Shown here piece by piece: positions 1-9,626 of a stretch of 64,000 bases of DNA. This DNA is from ATM1 sp003577165 (GTDB lineage: Bacteria > Armatimonadota > Fimbriimonadia > Fimbriimonadales > ATM1). The stretch lies in assembly GCA_030263715.1 (NCBI GenBank), contig SZPM01000005.1, forward strand, positions 1-64,000, given 5' to 3'. A program made the translations under genes and the position numbers. A model generated the notes under the pieces. The model did not search any database and was not told the DNA's origin. It worked only from the letters and a program-made list of their open reading frames with translations. How positions within the stretch are numbered: position 1 is the first letter of the stretch; every line of letters starts with the position of its first letter.

Positions 1-1125
1 GTGGACCGAGCGTCGGACATCCACATTGAGCCGCAGCAGAGAGGCGTGCGAGTCCGGTACCGAATTGACGGCGTGCTCCACGAGGCGATGACGGTTCCGA
101 AGAATCTCCAAGCGCCGCTCATCAGCCGCTACAAGATCATGGCGGAGATGAACATCGCCGAGCGCAGACTTCCGCAGGACGGAAGAATCGAGATTCGGCA
201 CTCCGGCAAAGATTACGACCTTCGCGTTTCGTCCATCCCGACGCCATGGGGTGAAAAAGTCGTCATGAGAATCCTCGACAAGACGAGCGTTCTCATTGGT
301 CTCGACAAACTGGGCTTCACCGAGGAGCTGCAGGCGCAAGTCGAGGAACTCGTCATCCAGCCGAACGGAATGTTCCTGTCCACGGGACCGACGGGCGCAG
401 GAAAGACGACGACGCAGTATTCGATCCTGAACAAGCTGAATTCTATCGAGTCAAACATCATCACGATCGAAGACCCGATCGAATACCAGCTGTCGGGAAT
501 CGCGCAGGTGCAGGTCAACCGAAAAGCCGGTCTCGGATTTGCAAACGCGCTGAGGCACTTCTTGAGGCAGGACCCGGACATCATCATGGTCGGCGAAATG
601 CGCGACCTGGAAACCGCCGAGATCGCCATCGAGGCGTCGCTGACGGGACACTTGGTGTTGTCGACGCTCCACACGAACGACTCGCCGTCCGCCGTGGTCC
701 GTATGACGGACATGGGCGTGGAGCCGTACTTGATTTCCGCGACCGTGATCGGCGTTCTCGCGCAACGACTCGCAAGGCGAAACTGCAACGAGTGCAAAGA
801 ACCTTACGAAGTCCATCAGCGAGAACTGCGCAGGTTCGGCTTCAAGGTGGAAGACCCTGAAGCGGTCGTCACTTTGTACCGTGGCCGCGGCTGCGATCAC
901 TGCCGATTCACCGGCTATCGCGGTCGAACGGGCATTTACGAATTGATGCGAATGAACGCGGAGATTGCCGAACTCATCGTGCGGCGTGCGCCGCTCGCAG
1001 ACGTCAAAGAAGCGGCGAAAGCGAACGGAATGCACGAGTTGCGCGAGGACGGCCTGCTGAAGATCCTCAACGGAACGACCACTCCGGAAGAGGTGATGAG
1101 GCGAGTCTTCACGGCCGGCTTCTGA
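1..1125 (+). CDS. pilB: PilB/GspE-type pilus extension ATPase, 5' end cut off by the window
   Basis: This is the C-terminal 374 residues of a secretion/pilus assembly ATPase, which energises pilin extraction from the inner membrane. The ASDIHIEP motif and the RYRIDG strand of the N2 domain lie at the very start. The Walker A motif GPTGAGKT is at residues 129-136, the Asp box with IEDPIEY at about 157-162, the Walker B region DPDIIMVGE at 191-199 and a His box (STLHTN) at 221-226. A four-cysteine zinc site (C262, C265, C298, C301) separates PilB/GspE from PilT. Family members are usually about 560 aa, so roughly 190 N-terminal residues are missing upstream; the GTG at position 1 is probably an internal codon. 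pilT and pilC follow on the same strand. Confidence 0.95.
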   Translation: MDRASDIHIEPQQRGVRVRYRIDGVLHEAMTVPKNLQAPLISRYKIMAEMNIAERRLPQDGRIEIRHSGKDYDLRVSSIPTPWGEKVVMRILDKTSVLIGLDKLGFTEELQAQVEELVIQPNGMFLSTGPTGAGKTTTQYSILNKLNSIESNIITIEDPIEYQLSGIAQVQVNRKAGLGFANALRHFLRQDPDIIMVGEMRDLETAEIAIEASLTGHLVLSTLHTNDSPSAVVRMTDMGVEPYLISATVIGVLAQRLARRNCNECKEPYEVHQRELRRFGFKVEDPEAVVTLYRGRGCDHCRFTGYRGRTGIYELMRMNAEIAELIVRRAPLADVKEAAKANGMHELREDGLLKILNGTTTPEEVMRRVFTAGF

Positions 1126-1181
1126 TCCCCTGAGGGTTCTGCCGGAAACGACCCACTATCAAAAAGACCAATTGGAGTGAA

Positions 1182-2393
1182 ATGAGCGGAGTTATCGAAG
1201 AACTGGATTTTGAGTTACCGGGTACCTACATCGAGCAGGTCGTCGAAGGGGACGAGGGTACCGGGCCGAAGCGCGTCGACTCCCTCCACGTCGACGAACT
1301 TCTGAACATCGTCGTCGAGAAGAACGCTTCGGACTTGCACATCTGCACCGATTGCGAGCCGACGATCCGAGTGGACGGACGACTGATCCGACTGAATTAC
1401 GAAAAACTCGGTCCGAATGACACTTCGCGGCTGATGTACGCCATCATCACCGACGAGCAGATCGAGCGATTCGAGACGACGTTGGAACTCGACTTCTCGT
1501 ACGCGCTTCCGCGAAAGGCTCGCTTCCGCGTGAACATGTACCGTGACCGAGGAGCGATCGCTGGAGCGTTCCGACTGATCCCGAACCGTATCCCGACGGT
1601 GCGCGAGTTGAACTTGCCGCCGGTGCTCGAAGAACTGACGAAGAAACCGCGTGGACTCGTGATCGTTACTGGTCCGACGGGCCACGGCAAATCTACGTCG
1701 CTGGCGGCGATGATCAACCAGATCAACCGCACCCGGTCAGAGCACATCATCACGATCGAAGACCCGATCGAGTATCTCCACACTCACAATCTCTCCATCA
1801 TCAACCAGCGCGAGTTGGGTCACGACACGAAGTCCTTCGCGAACGCGCTCCGCGCCAGCCTCCGAGAAGACCCGGACGTCATCCTCGTGGGCGAGATGCG
1901 TGACACGGAGACGATCGCGCTCGCCATCACGGCCGCTGAAACGGGCCACTTGGTGTTCGCCACGCTTCACACCAACAATGCGGCAGAGTCCATCGACCGT
2001 ATCATTGACGTGTTCCCGCCGGGTCAGCAGGACCAGATCCGAATTCAGTTGGCGAACAACCTTCAGGCGGTCATCTCCCAGCAGCTGCTCAGAAGGGCCG
2101 GGTCGCCTGGGCGTATTCCCGCCGTCGAGGTTATGATCGCCACGCCGGCCATCCGGAACCTCATCCGGGAGAACAAAACTCACCAGATTCCGTCTATGAT
2201 TCAGACGTCTGGCAGCATCGGCATGCAGAGCATGGACCAGAACCTTCGTGACCTGTACATGAAGGGGTTCATCACCTTCGAGGACGCGCTCAGCCGCGCT
2301 ATCAACGTCGAAGAGTTGAAGAAGATGATCAATACGCCCGCAGGCGCAGGCAGCACCGGCGGCCCGGGCGGCATGGGCGGCCCTGGGCCCTAA
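1182..2393 (+). CDS. pilT: PilT-type pilus retraction ATPase
   Basis: This cytoplasmic hexameric ATPase drives pilus retraction and twitching. Walker A is GPTGHGKS at residues 164-171, with His where most PilT proteins have Ser or Thr. The ITIEDPIEYLH Asp box, the DPDVILVGEMRD Walker B and the FATLHTN His box follow. The PilT signature AIRNLIRE and the GMQSMDQNL segment are present, and the PilB zinc cysteines are absent, which supports PilT over PilB. There is an N-terminal extension of about 35 residues before the usual start and a Gly/Pro-rich C-terminal tail (about residues 386-403). The start ATG follows TTGGAGTGAA as ribosome-binding site. The gene lies 56 nt after pilB and 15 nt before pilC. 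Confidence 0.94.
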   Translation: MSGVIEELDFELPGTYIEQVVEGDEGTGPKRVDSLHVDELLNIVVEKNASDLHICTDCEPTIRVDGRLIRLNYEKLGPNDTSRLMYAIITDEQIERFETTLELDFSYALPRKARFRVNMYRDRGAIAGAFRLIPNRIPTVRELNLPPVLEELTKKPRGLVIVTGPTGHGKSTSLAAMINQINRTRSEHIITIEDPIEYLHTHNLSIINQRELGHDTKSFANALRASLREDPDVILVGEMRDTETIALAITAAETGHLVFATLHTNNAAESIDRIIDVFPPGQQDQIRIQLANNLQAVISQQLLRRAGSPGRIPAVEVMIATPAIRNLIRENKTHQIPSMIQTSGSIGMQSMDQNLRDLYMKGFITFEDALSRAINVEELKKMINTPAGAGSTGGPGGMGGPGP

Positions 2394-2408
2394 CAAGGAG
2401 AAACGAAG

Positions 2409-3644
2409 ATGCCAGTGTTCAGTTACACCTTCCGCGACGCTTCTGGTGCCATCCAGAAGGGCACGGCCGAGGCTGACAGCGAGGAACTGCTCCGCAAACG
2501 GTTTGAGGAGCAGGGCTTCTCGATCCTCGAGGTCGAGATGCTCCGCACGCGGCGAACCCGCGCGCGGTCCACGGGCAAAGTCAAACTCACGAACCTCTCG
2601 CTGTTCTGCCGACAGTTCTCGACCATGGTGGACGCGGGCGTATCGCTCGTTCGATGCCTGGACGTGCTCGGCCAGCAGACGAGCGACGCGAAACTTCGCC
2701 GGATCATCGCCGACATCGGTGAGAGAGTCGAAGGCGGCGAATCGCTGAGCCGCGCGATGCAGCGCCACCCTCGCACGTTCAGCAACCTGTTCATCGGATT
2801 GGTCCGAGCGGGCGAAGTGGGCGGCGTGTTGGAAGAGTCGCTCCAGAGGCTGAGTCACTTCTTGGAGAAGGACGTCGAACTTCGACGCAAGATCAAGTCC
2901 GCCGTCACGTACCCGGTGCTCGTCATCATCTTCGCGCTCGCGATCGTCATCGCCCTGGTGGTGTTCGTCGTCCCCGAGTTCATCAAGTTGTTTAGGGACT
3001 TGGGAATGAAGTACGAGGACTTCCCGACCGCCACGAAGATTCTCATCGACACTTCGAACTTCATTACGCAGAGGTGGTGGGCGATTCTCATCGGGCTCGT
3101 GCTCTTCCTGCTTGTTTGGAAGGCGTTTGTGAGCACGCAGTTCGGCCGCAGAGTCGTGGACAGGATCAAGCTCAAGATTCCGGTCTTCGGAAAGCTGCAC
3201 CACAAGATCTGCCTGGCTCGGTTTAGCCGAACGCTCGGCACCCTTCTCACTTCGGGCGTGCCCATCCTGCAGGCCATGGAAACGGTTGCAGGAACGGTTG
3301 GCAACCACATCATCGCCGACGCGGTGCTCGAATCCCGCGCGCGAATCCGAGAAGGCGACCGAATCGCCGATCCTCTCGAGAAGAGCCGACAATTCCCGCC
3401 GATGGTCACGCACATGATCTCGGTCGGCGAAGAATCGGGATCGCTCGACTACATGCTTCAGAAGATCGCAGACTTCTACGAAGGCGAAATCGAAGCGACT
3501 CTCGCCAGCCTAACGTCGGCGCTTGAGCCGGTTCTCATCGTGGCGCTGGGCGTGATCGTCGGCTTCATCGCGATCGCAGTGCTCGGGCCGATGCTGAAAG
3601 TCATCGAGCAGCTGCAGCAGGGCGACGCACTTCAAAACGTCTGA
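2409..3644 (+). CDS. pilC: PilC/GspF-type inner-membrane platform protein
   Basis: The 411-aa polytopic protein anchors the pilus motor in the inner membrane and couples PilB/PilT to pilin assembly. It opens with the FSYTFRDASGAIQKGT start typical of the family and contains two GspF cytoplasmic helical domains (about residues 60-185 and 265-390). Membrane segments lie near 168-192, 222-242 and 375-398. The second repeat carries ILTSGVPI-type and VGEESGSLDYML motifs. A good ribosome-binding site (AAGGAGAAACGAAG) precedes the ATG. It closes the pilB-pilT-pilC run and is followed by a strong hairpin. Confidence 0.95.
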   Translation: MPVFSYTFRDASGAIQKGTAEADSEELLRKRFEEQGFSILEVEMLRTRRTRARSTGKVKLTNLSLFCRQFSTMVDAGVSLVRCLDVLGQQTSDAKLRRIIADIGERVEGGESLSRAMQRHPRTFSNLFIGLVRAGEVGGVLEESLQRLSHFLEKDVELRRKIKSAVTYPVLVIIFALAIVIALVVFVVPEFIKLFRDLGMKYEDFPTATKILIDTSNFITQRWWAILIGLVLFLLVWKAFVSTQFGRRVVDRIKLKIPVFGKLHHKICLARFSRTLGTLLTSGVPILQAMETVAGTVGNHIIADAVLESRARIREGDRIADPLEKSRQFPPMVTHMISVGEESGSLDYMLQKIADFYEGEIEATLASLTSALEPVLIVALGVIVGFIAIAVLGPMLKVIEQLQQGDALQNV

Positions 3645-3664
3645 CGACCGGCTTCGCCGGTTCC

Positions 3665-3704
3665 AAGTGGTCATGCCCGCCTGCGAAGGCGGGCATGACC
3701 ACTT
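3665..3704. terminator. Long perfect hairpin between convergent pilC and pabB-pabC
   Basis: An 18-bp perfect inverted repeat (arms 3665-3682 and 3687-3704, loop GCGA) lies in the 90-nt gap between two genes that end toward each other. Its symmetry and position fit a bidirectional intrinsic terminator, although there is no T tract. A smaller hairpin with ACCGGC/GCCGGT arms lies at 3647-3661. Confidence 0.75.
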
Positions 3705-3734
3705 ATGTTGGCATTCCCAGCACGCGCGAACGCG

Positions 3735-5528
3735 TCATCGGAGCGTCGCACCCGTTGCGCTGTCGTCAAGTACGGGTTCCGTCATCGGCGTGAGTCGAAG
3801 CGTCGCTTTCGCCATGCCTCGGACCGAGTTGAGGACGTAGAACTCGCCGGCGGCGATGAGATCGTCCAAGCGAACGGCGCCTTCGACCATCTGTCCGCGC
3901 TCGATCATCTCTTGTCGCAGAACGCCCGGCAGGAGGCCGTGAGTCACGGGGGGGGTGACCAGGCGGCCATCAATGTCCACCGCGATGTTGCTGATCGCGC
4001 CTTGAGTGACAAATCCGTCCTTGTTTAGGAACAGGACTTCATCGCAATCCGGATTCGCGCGCTTTGCTCGTTCGAGCGCCTCACGCAGTGTGGTCTTGTG
4101 ATAGAGCATTCGATCCGATGAATCCACGCGTTCGTCGGAGACGGCGACGATTGTCGGACGGCCCGCCGGCCAAGGCTCGACAGGCCGTGCCTCAGCGAAC
4201 AGCGCGCCGTCTTCCCTCATCCGAAGTCGGACCGCGAGCGGGTTGGATTGGAGATTGCGCACTGCGGCGTCGAGGACAGCGACCGGGTCCGCCTTCATCT
4301 CCGCAAATCCGAAGTACCGAGCCGACGCAGCCACGCGGTCGAGATGTCGGCGCAGTCGGCAATAGCCGTCCTCCTGCGTCCAGAGGATCGTCTCGATGAG
4401 GTCGAACTCCTTCGGTGGCTCGAGAATCGCCGATTTTTGGGCGCACTCGCGGAATTCGCGCCCAGGATCGGAGTCCCATACGATTCCGCTTCCGACGCCG
4501 TAGAACCATTCCCGATCGCTTCGGGCAAATGCGGCTGTGCGAATCGCGACGTTGAACGCGGCTCGCCGACCCGGGCCGACCGTTCCGACGCAGCCCGTGT
4601 AGACGCCGCGCGGCGAGGCTTCCAGTTCGCGAATGATCTCCAGAGTTCTTCGCTTCGGCGCGCCAGTGACGGAGGCGGGGGGGAAGGTAGCCCTGAAGAT
4701 GTCCAGCAGCGTCGCGTTCGTTCGCGCCGACACTGTCGAGGTCATCTGATGGACGGTCGAATACCGCTCGATCTCGAACAGTGAATCCACATGGACCGAA
4801 CCGGGGACCGCGATGCGTCCGAGGTCGCTGCGCACCATGTCCACGATCATCAGGTTCTCAGCCCTGTCTTTCGGACAGGCTCGCAGCGAGTCCGCGATCA
4901 CTTCGTCTTCGGCGGAAAACCTCCCCCTGGGCGACGTGCCCTTCATCGGCCGCGAACGCACCATATCTTCTTCGAGTTCGAAATACAGTTCCGGGGACGC
5001 GGAGCAGATGCAGACGGTTTCCGTATCGAGAAACGCGGAGTGCAGAGTGTGCCTGCACGCGGACATGGCTCGGAAGAGCGCCCGAGCGTCGGCTTCGTCT
5101 GGGCATGTGAGCCTGTAGGTGAAGTTGACCTGGTACGTGTCTCCCGCTTCGATGTAGCGCCGGATGCGCCGGACCGACGATTCGTACGCCTCCTGCGCGA
5201 GTTCGGGGCGCCACCCGAGCGTCGGCGCGGCCCCTGAGAACCTGCGGGGGAGGGAATCCGAGTCGTGGAAGCGGTCGAACACGAGGAACTCGGCGAGCGG
5301 GAAGGCCGGGTCGTGTGGCCTTCCCGGGAACCTCGGATCGAAGGCGGGGGCGGCCTCGAAGGCGACGTACCCGACGCAGATCCGGCCCGCCTGCGCCTCG
5401 TTCTCGGCTTCGGCGATCACCGACGGCACGTCCTCCAGCGTCGTCGCGACGAGATGGCGAAGCGGGTCGGTGAACGACCTCCACCGTGGGCCGCCCGGGT
5501 CGGGCAATCGGACAACCGCCTCGCGCAT
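3735..5528 (-). CDS. pabB: Aminodeoxychorismate synthase component I fused to aminodeoxychorismate lyase (PabB-PabC)
   Basis: This 597-aa fusion would carry chorismate to 4-aminobenzoate for folate synthesis. Residues 1-370 are a chorismate-binding domain with PMKGT at 194-198 (K196 is the ADC-synthase lysine) and a TGAPKRRTLEII motif at 288-299. Residues 375-597 are a class IV PLP aminotransferase fold with IETILW near 378, a candidate PLP lysine K478 in the HKTTLREAL segment, and the QGAISNIAV / LPGVLRQEM motifs. No glutaminase subunit (PabA) is adjacent. The gene stands alone on the minus strand inside the pilus locus, divergent from pilD. The region before the ATG has only a weak ribosome-binding site, so the start is less certain than the product. 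Confidence 0.93.
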   Translation of the reverse strand: MREAVVRLPDPGGPRWRSFTDPLRHLVATTLEDVPSVIAEAENEAQAGRICVGYVAFEAAPAFDPRFPGRPHDPAFPLAEFLVFDRFHDSDSLPRRFSGAAPTLGWRPELAQEAYESSVRRIRRYIEAGDTYQVNFTYRLTCPDEADARALFRAMSACRHTLHSAFLDTETVCICSASPELYFELEEDMVRSRPMKGTSPRGRFSAEDEVIADSLRACPKDRAENLMIVDMVRSDLGRIAVPGSVHVDSLFEIERYSTVHQMTSTVSARTNATLLDIFRATFPPASVTGAPKRRTLEIIRELEASPRGVYTGCVGTVGPGRRAAFNVAIRTAAFARSDREWFYGVGSGIVWDSDPGREFRECAQKSAILEPPKEFDLIETILWTQEDGYCRLRRHLDRVAASARYFGFAEMKADPVAVLDAAVRNLQSNPLAVRLRMREDGALFAEARPVEPWPAGRPTIVAVSDERVDSSDRMLYHKTTLREALERAKRANPDCDEVLFLNKDGFVTQGAISNIAVDIDGRLVTPPVTHGLLPGVLRQEMIERGQMVEGAVRLDDLIAAGEFYVLNSVRGMAKATLRLTPMTEPVLDDSATGATLR

Positions 5529-5626
5529 TCCTATGAAGGGGGAGTTTAGCGTCGCCCAGCGACCGACATGAGAGGTGGACCCTTCGAATTGCGGGTCGGC
5601 AACGTCTTGTCTCCGAGCGGAAAGGA

Positions 5627-6652
5627 ATGTTCTATCCCTGGACCACCGTAGTTGGGTTCTTCATCGGCGCTGCGATCGGCAGTTTCCTGAACGTTGTCGT
5701 GTATCGGCTTCCGCGGGGCATGTCGCTTATCGCCCCGCCGAGCCACTGCCCGGCATGCGGCCATCGGCTCGGAGTTCTCGATCTCGTGCCAATCCTGAGT
5801 TATGTCGCGAGCGGGGGGAAGTGCCGCCACTGCAAGGGGCGCGTGAGCGCCCGATACGTCGTCATCGAGTTGATCACGGGGTCCTTGTGGGCGGCCTTTT
5901 GGTGGCAGAACCTGGTCGAGGGCGAGGATGTCGCGCGGTTTCTGGTGCTGGCAGCGTTCGCCTCGGTGCTGGTGGCCGCGTCGGCGATCGACCTGGCGAC
6001 CTACACGATTCCGATCGGTCTCAACGCGCTCTTACTCCTATTCGGCCTCGGCTATAATGCCTGGCTAATCGTTGCAGGCGCGGACGGCGCTTGGGCGCAC
6101 TTAGGCTCCCTAGCACTGCCTGCGTCGGTCGCCGGGGCTTTGGTCGGCGTCGCAGTGTTCTGGGGAATTGCGTTCTTTGGCCGGCTGGCATTCAGGAAGG
6201 ACGCGATGGGGCACGGCGACATCATGCTCGCCCGGGGTCTGGGAGCAGTGCTCTTTCCGGCGACTGCATTGGTCGGGTTTGGGTTGGCTGTCCTCGTGGC
6301 CGTCGTTTTCGGCGTCCTGCAGGTCCTTCTGAGGCGGCCGCCCGAGACTGTAGAGGAAAGCGAAGGAGAAGGTGAGGAGGAACCTCCGGAGACGGTCAGT
6401 AGCCTCGTTCGGTCCGGCTTGGGCTACGCCCTGGCGATCGACGTGGTGGGCATCGTCTTTCCCAGTTTGGATCGGTGGTGGTTTGGCCAGGAGTTGGTCG
6501 AGGAGCCGCTCGAGGACGATTGGACACCCGGATTCACTCACATCCCGTTCGGGCCATACCTGGCTGCGGGGGCCATCCTGGCCGCTCTCTTCGACCGAAC
6601 CCTCCTCGGCTGGGTCCAGAGTTACTGGAACTGGGCGACGGGAGGTCCCTAA
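5627..6652 (+). CDS. pilD: Prepilin peptidase / N-methyltransferase PilD
   Basis: This inner-membrane aspartic peptidase cleaves prepilin leaders and methylates the new N-terminus. The GSFLNVVVYRLPRG motif is at residues 18-31. The zinc tetracysteine of the methylase loop is C41/C44/C66/C69. The catalytic aspartates are D122 in the AIDLATYTIP segment and D198 in GHGD (195-198). About eight membrane segments are expected. At 341 aa it is longer than the usual 250-290, because an acidic cytoplasmic-type loop rich in Glu and Pro (about 235-265) is inserted after the last conserved helices. It is followed by a pseudopilin gene, its obvious substrate. Confidence 0.94.
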   Translation: MFYPWTTVVGFFIGAAIGSFLNVVVYRLPRGMSLIAPPSHCPACGHRLGVLDLVPILSYVASGGKCRHCKGRVSARYVVIELITGSLWAAFWWQNLVEGEDVARFLVLAAFASVLVAASAIDLATYTIPIGLNALLLLFGLGYNAWLIVAGADGAWAHLGSLALPASVAGALVGVAVFWGIAFFGRLAFRKDAMGHGDIMLARGLGAVLFPATALVGFGLAVLVAVVFGVLQVLLRRPPETVEESEGEGEEEPPETVSSLVRSGLGYALAIDVVGIVFPSLDRWWFGQELVEEPLEDDWTPGFTHIPFGPYLAAGAILAALFDRTLLGWVQSYWNWATGGP

Positions 6653-6665
6653 CTGGAACAAACGC

Positions 6666-6680
6666 GACGCAGCCTGCGTC
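6666..6680. promoter_or_regulatory. Inverted repeat upstream of the pseudopilin gene
   Basis: GACGCAG-C-CTGCGTC is a near-perfect palindrome in the 57-nt gap between pilD and the first pseudopilin gene. It could be an operator or a small RNA hairpin. No other evidence supports either reading. Confidence 0.3.
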
Positions 6681-6709
6681 AGACGATTGAACTCTCCGCG
6701 GAGGCGAAC

Positions 6710-7564
6710 ATGAATCGTAGAACAGGTTTCACCCTGATCGAACTTTTGGTGGTGATTGCGATCATCGCCATCCTGAGCGCGGTCCTCTTCCCGGTGTTCT
6801 CCCGGGCAAAGATAGCCGCAAAGCGGGCGACCGACAGCACGAATATGGCGACCATGGTCCAGGCGCTCCAACTTTACAGGCAGGACCAGGGGGGCTACCC
6901 GCCGCTGCTGTTGAACGTCGTCGAGTACGACCCCGCGAACAACCCTGTGCCGATGGGGCAGATCCGGCGAGGGTACTTGTTCCGGAGCCGGGTCAAGGAA
7001 CTGAACGCGTTCAGCAGTTCTCTGAACGACGCCTCCCGGGACACCTATGTCAACGCCTTTTGGCCGATGATCGATCCGCGATCGTCAGGGGATCCCAACG
7101 ACACGCAGTTCCTCGGCCGCACCGATCCGGCGGTCTCTCCGACGGACGTCGTCACTTACGCTCACATTGGAGTTGCGCCGCCTCCCGGCGGTAACCCCTC
7201 CGATCCTGCGCTGTTCTATGGGGCGGACAACTGGGACGTCGCCCCCATGCCGGATCCGAACGGCGGCATTTACTACGAACTGCGCTACATCCTGTTTTGG
7301 ACGGTGACGGCGCAGACGATGGGCGGGGGCCCGAACGACAACCCACGCCAGCTCGGCTACAACGACCCGCCGGAGGACACGGTGGTGACGTGGAACAGTT
7401 TCTACCGCTCCTTCCCGTACGAAGTGGACCCCGCCGATCCGGACTATCCAGCGTCTCCGCTTCCGGACCGCCGGAACAGCGAATTGGTTCTATTCCTTGG
7501 CGGCAACGTCCGACCTTCGGACTCGCGGGATGTCTTCAAGCGGTCATGGAGATACGGCCAATAG
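6710..7564 (+). CDS. Type IV pseudopilin with prepilin N-terminal methylation domain
   Basis: The 284-aa protein has a short basic leader (MNRRTG) followed by FTLIELLVVIAIIAIL. The cleavage site is therefore after Gly6, with Glu at mature position 5 and one hydrophobic helix. The helix ends in LFPVFSRAK, a variant common in Armatimonadota and Planctomycetota pseudopilins. The rest is a Gly/Pro/Asp-rich globular domain with a GspG/DUF1559-like layout (KRATDSTNMATMVQALQLY). It may be the major pilin or the FimU/GspH-like member of the minor-pilin set that follows. The ribosome-binding site is GCGGAGGCGAAC before the ATG. Confidence 0.88.
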   Translation: MNRRTGFTLIELLVVIAIIAILSAVLFPVFSRAKIAAKRATDSTNMATMVQALQLYRQDQGGYPPLLLNVVEYDPANNPVPMGQIRRGYLFRSRVKELNAFSSSLNDASRDTYVNAFWPMIDPRSSGDPNDTQFLGRTDPAVSPTDVVTYAHIGVAPPPGGNPSDPALFYGADNWDVAPMPDPNGGIYYELRYILFWTVTAQTMGGGPNDNPRQLGYNDPPEDTVVTWNSFYRSFPYEVDPADPDYPASPLPDRRNSELVLFLGGNVRPSDSRDVFKRSWRYGQ

Positions 7565-7626
7565 CCATCGGCGACCTGGGGAAGCTCGACCCATCGAGGC
7601 GACACACGGCATGAGGAGACCTCTCG

Positions 7627-9618
7627 ATGCAGCGTAATCGAAAGACCGGAGCGTTCACGCTCATAGAAGTCCTGGTGGTCATCGTGATCATGGTCATCGG
7701 GATCCTCACCATCGTTCGCCTGTATCCGCGTGGCTTTTTGACGCTGGGCGTGACGAAGGACTACGCCCGCGCTCAGGCGATGGCGAGACGCGCCCTTGAC
7801 GCACTGGAGACGACGGCGGAGGATTTGCCGACTCAGATCCTTGCGGTTCGATACATCTACCGCGATCCTGGCAGCGGCTACCAACTTTACATCGAAGCGG
7901 ATCCGGATCGGCGTCCCCAAGACCTCGGACCGGGTTCCAACGAACTGCTGGAAGACGGCACTCTCGTCGTCGACAATCCGGGGGGGGCCGACACGTTCAT
8001 CCCGTACCGCTATTACAACGACGCCAACATGTTCCGACGAATCGTGGGAGAGGGCGGAAAGATTCCGGCACCTCGTCCTATCGGAAATCCAGTGATCTAT
8101 TACGGCGGCCTGCGGGTCCTGAACTTCGGACCGATCGTCAACGATCCGAACCTCTTGCTGGTTTACGGCGCCAACATGGAGTCCATCGAATTGGAGGGGA
8201 CGAACGCCGGCGATCCAATTCGCAATCCTGCGGACCACCAATTCGCTTATGACGTGGAGAGCGAGCAATTGTGGCTTCCGGGCAACGCGTCTCGTAACGT
8301 CAGTTACAAAGTCAACTTCAGTTATTGGGTGAACGACGCGCTCGGCTACAGGAAGGTCGATTTGATCGACGTCGTCGTAACGGTGCGACCTGGGTTCGAA
8401 TACGACGTTCCGAACAACCAAGTGTTCCCGTTCAGTTTCCGGCAGTTAGCGGGCAATCCGGCCGGATGGCGCGAGCTCATCCACGATTCCGTCCAGGTGA
8501 ACCGACTTTTCGACGTTGTCGCGCCAGGCGCCTTCTCGGCGAGTTATCCCTATGAGTACGCGGTGCTGAACGGCCAGATGGGGATTCTGCTCTTCAATCC
8601 GATCGGCTACAACTACATGGAGCGCAGGGGCCGTCAAAGGCAGCCTCTCGTAGCGCAGATCAACTACGACGTCTACGACTGGCACATCATTCGCGACGAC
8701 TTCCAAGTCTTCAAAACGAACCTGCCGCTTCACAAGCTTTCGCTCGACAAGATCAAGGCGTTCAACGACATCATGAACGACAAGCGCCGGTATCAGAGCA
8801 TCGGCTTTCCGGTGCCGGACGGTTCGGGCGGCTTCAACAACAATCAGGACTTCGTTCTGCTCGACCTCGATACGGGCGGCATCGTCAGTCTCCTGACCGA
8901 TCCTGCGAATCCGAACCTCGGTCGCAGTTATCGAGTGGATTACATTCGCGGCATCGTCGCGCTCGCGAATCCGACGCTTCCTCCGCCGGCCGACCCGCTT
9001 TCCTTGGGGCAAACGATTTCGATCATCCTCCCCGACAACGCCACCGTGCTGACGGGCATCGACCCTCGCGGACGGAGATTTAGGGCGATGTACCAGGCGC
9101 ACAACGATTGGGCGCTGCAGGTGTTTAAGGCGCCGTCGCAGTTCCAAATCGTGTACGGAATGCCTCTCGGCGTTTCGCAGTGCTATGTCGGGTCCTCCGT
9201 CGCCGCCATCGGTGGGCAGCCGACGAAGATCTACTTCCCGTGGTCGACGCTCGGTGAGAAGGTGACGGTGCGGCAGATTTGGTATCGGAGCGGAGGCACG
9301 CTCCTTTCGATGCGCGATCAGGACTTCCACATTCGTGCTCCGCTCGCGGTCGATCCGATTCAGTTGCCGAGCATTGACATCCGCGAAGTGGACTCTACCG
9401 CCACGAACTTCGATTTCACTTCGTTCGGCTACGCGGTGCGCGGCGTTGCCGGCGCTTCCGTGCGAGCGAGAGTTATTTGGAACACCGCGCAGAAAGAGGA
9501 TGTTCCTGGGAACAGCGGCGCGGCGATCGCCGAGCGCTTGCTGCTCCACGAAGAGTGGGGTCAGCAGTGGCGATCCGTCGAAGTCGAAACTTATTTAAGT
9601 CGTAGGGATACGAATTGA
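7627..9618 (+). CDS. Oversized PilV-like minor pilin
   Basis: A 663-aa protein with the leader MQRNRKTGA and then FTLIEVLVVIVIMVIGIL. The LIEVLV start and the small residues in the helix resemble PilV. The predicted cleavage residue (-1) is Ala9 rather than Gly, and Glu5 is kept. Typical PilV proteins are about 150-190 aa; here some 600 residues of beta-rich, Asn/Pro/Tyr-rich sequence follow the helix, with no family I recognise. Position and order (pseudopilin, PilV-, PilW-, PilX-like, propeller) copy the proteobacterial minor-pilin operon. The stop overlaps the possible TTG start of the next gene. Confidence 0.8.
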   Translation: MQRNRKTGAFTLIEVLVVIVIMVIGILTIVRLYPRGFLTLGVTKDYARAQAMARRALDALETTAEDLPTQILAVRYIYRDPGSGYQLYIEADPDRRPQDLGPGSNELLEDGTLVVDNPGGADTFIPYRYYNDANMFRRIVGEGGKIPAPRPIGNPVIYYGGLRVLNFGPIVNDPNLLLVYGANMESIELEGTNAGDPIRNPADHQFAYDVESEQLWLPGNASRNVSYKVNFSYWVNDALGYRKVDLIDVVVTVRPGFEYDVPNNQVFPFSFRQLAGNPAGWRELIHDSVQVNRLFDVVAPGAFSASYPYEYAVLNGQMGILLFNPIGYNYMERRGRQRQPLVAQINYDVYDWHIIRDDFQVFKTNLPLHKLSLDKIKAFNDIMNDKRRYQSIGFPVPDGSGGFNNNQDFVLLDLDTGGIVSLLTDPANPNLGRSYRVDYIRGIVALANPTLPPPADPLSLGQTISIILPDNATVLTGIDPRGRRFRAMYQAHNDWALQVFKAPSQFQIVYGMPLGVSQCYVGSSVAAIGGQPTKIYFPWSTLGEKVTVRQIWYRSGGTLLSMRDQDFHIRAPLAVDPIQLPSIDIREVDSTATNFDFTSFGYAVRGVAGASVRARVIWNTAQKEDVPGNSGAAIAERLLLHEEWGQQWRSVEVETYLSRRDTN

Positions 9619-9626
9619 GGTACGGA

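Noticed and set aside
1737..3413. 558-codon open frame on the minus strand under pilT and pilC
   Set aside because: It is antisense to two well-conserved genes, and the product has the biased Arg/Asp/Val composition of a shadow frame.
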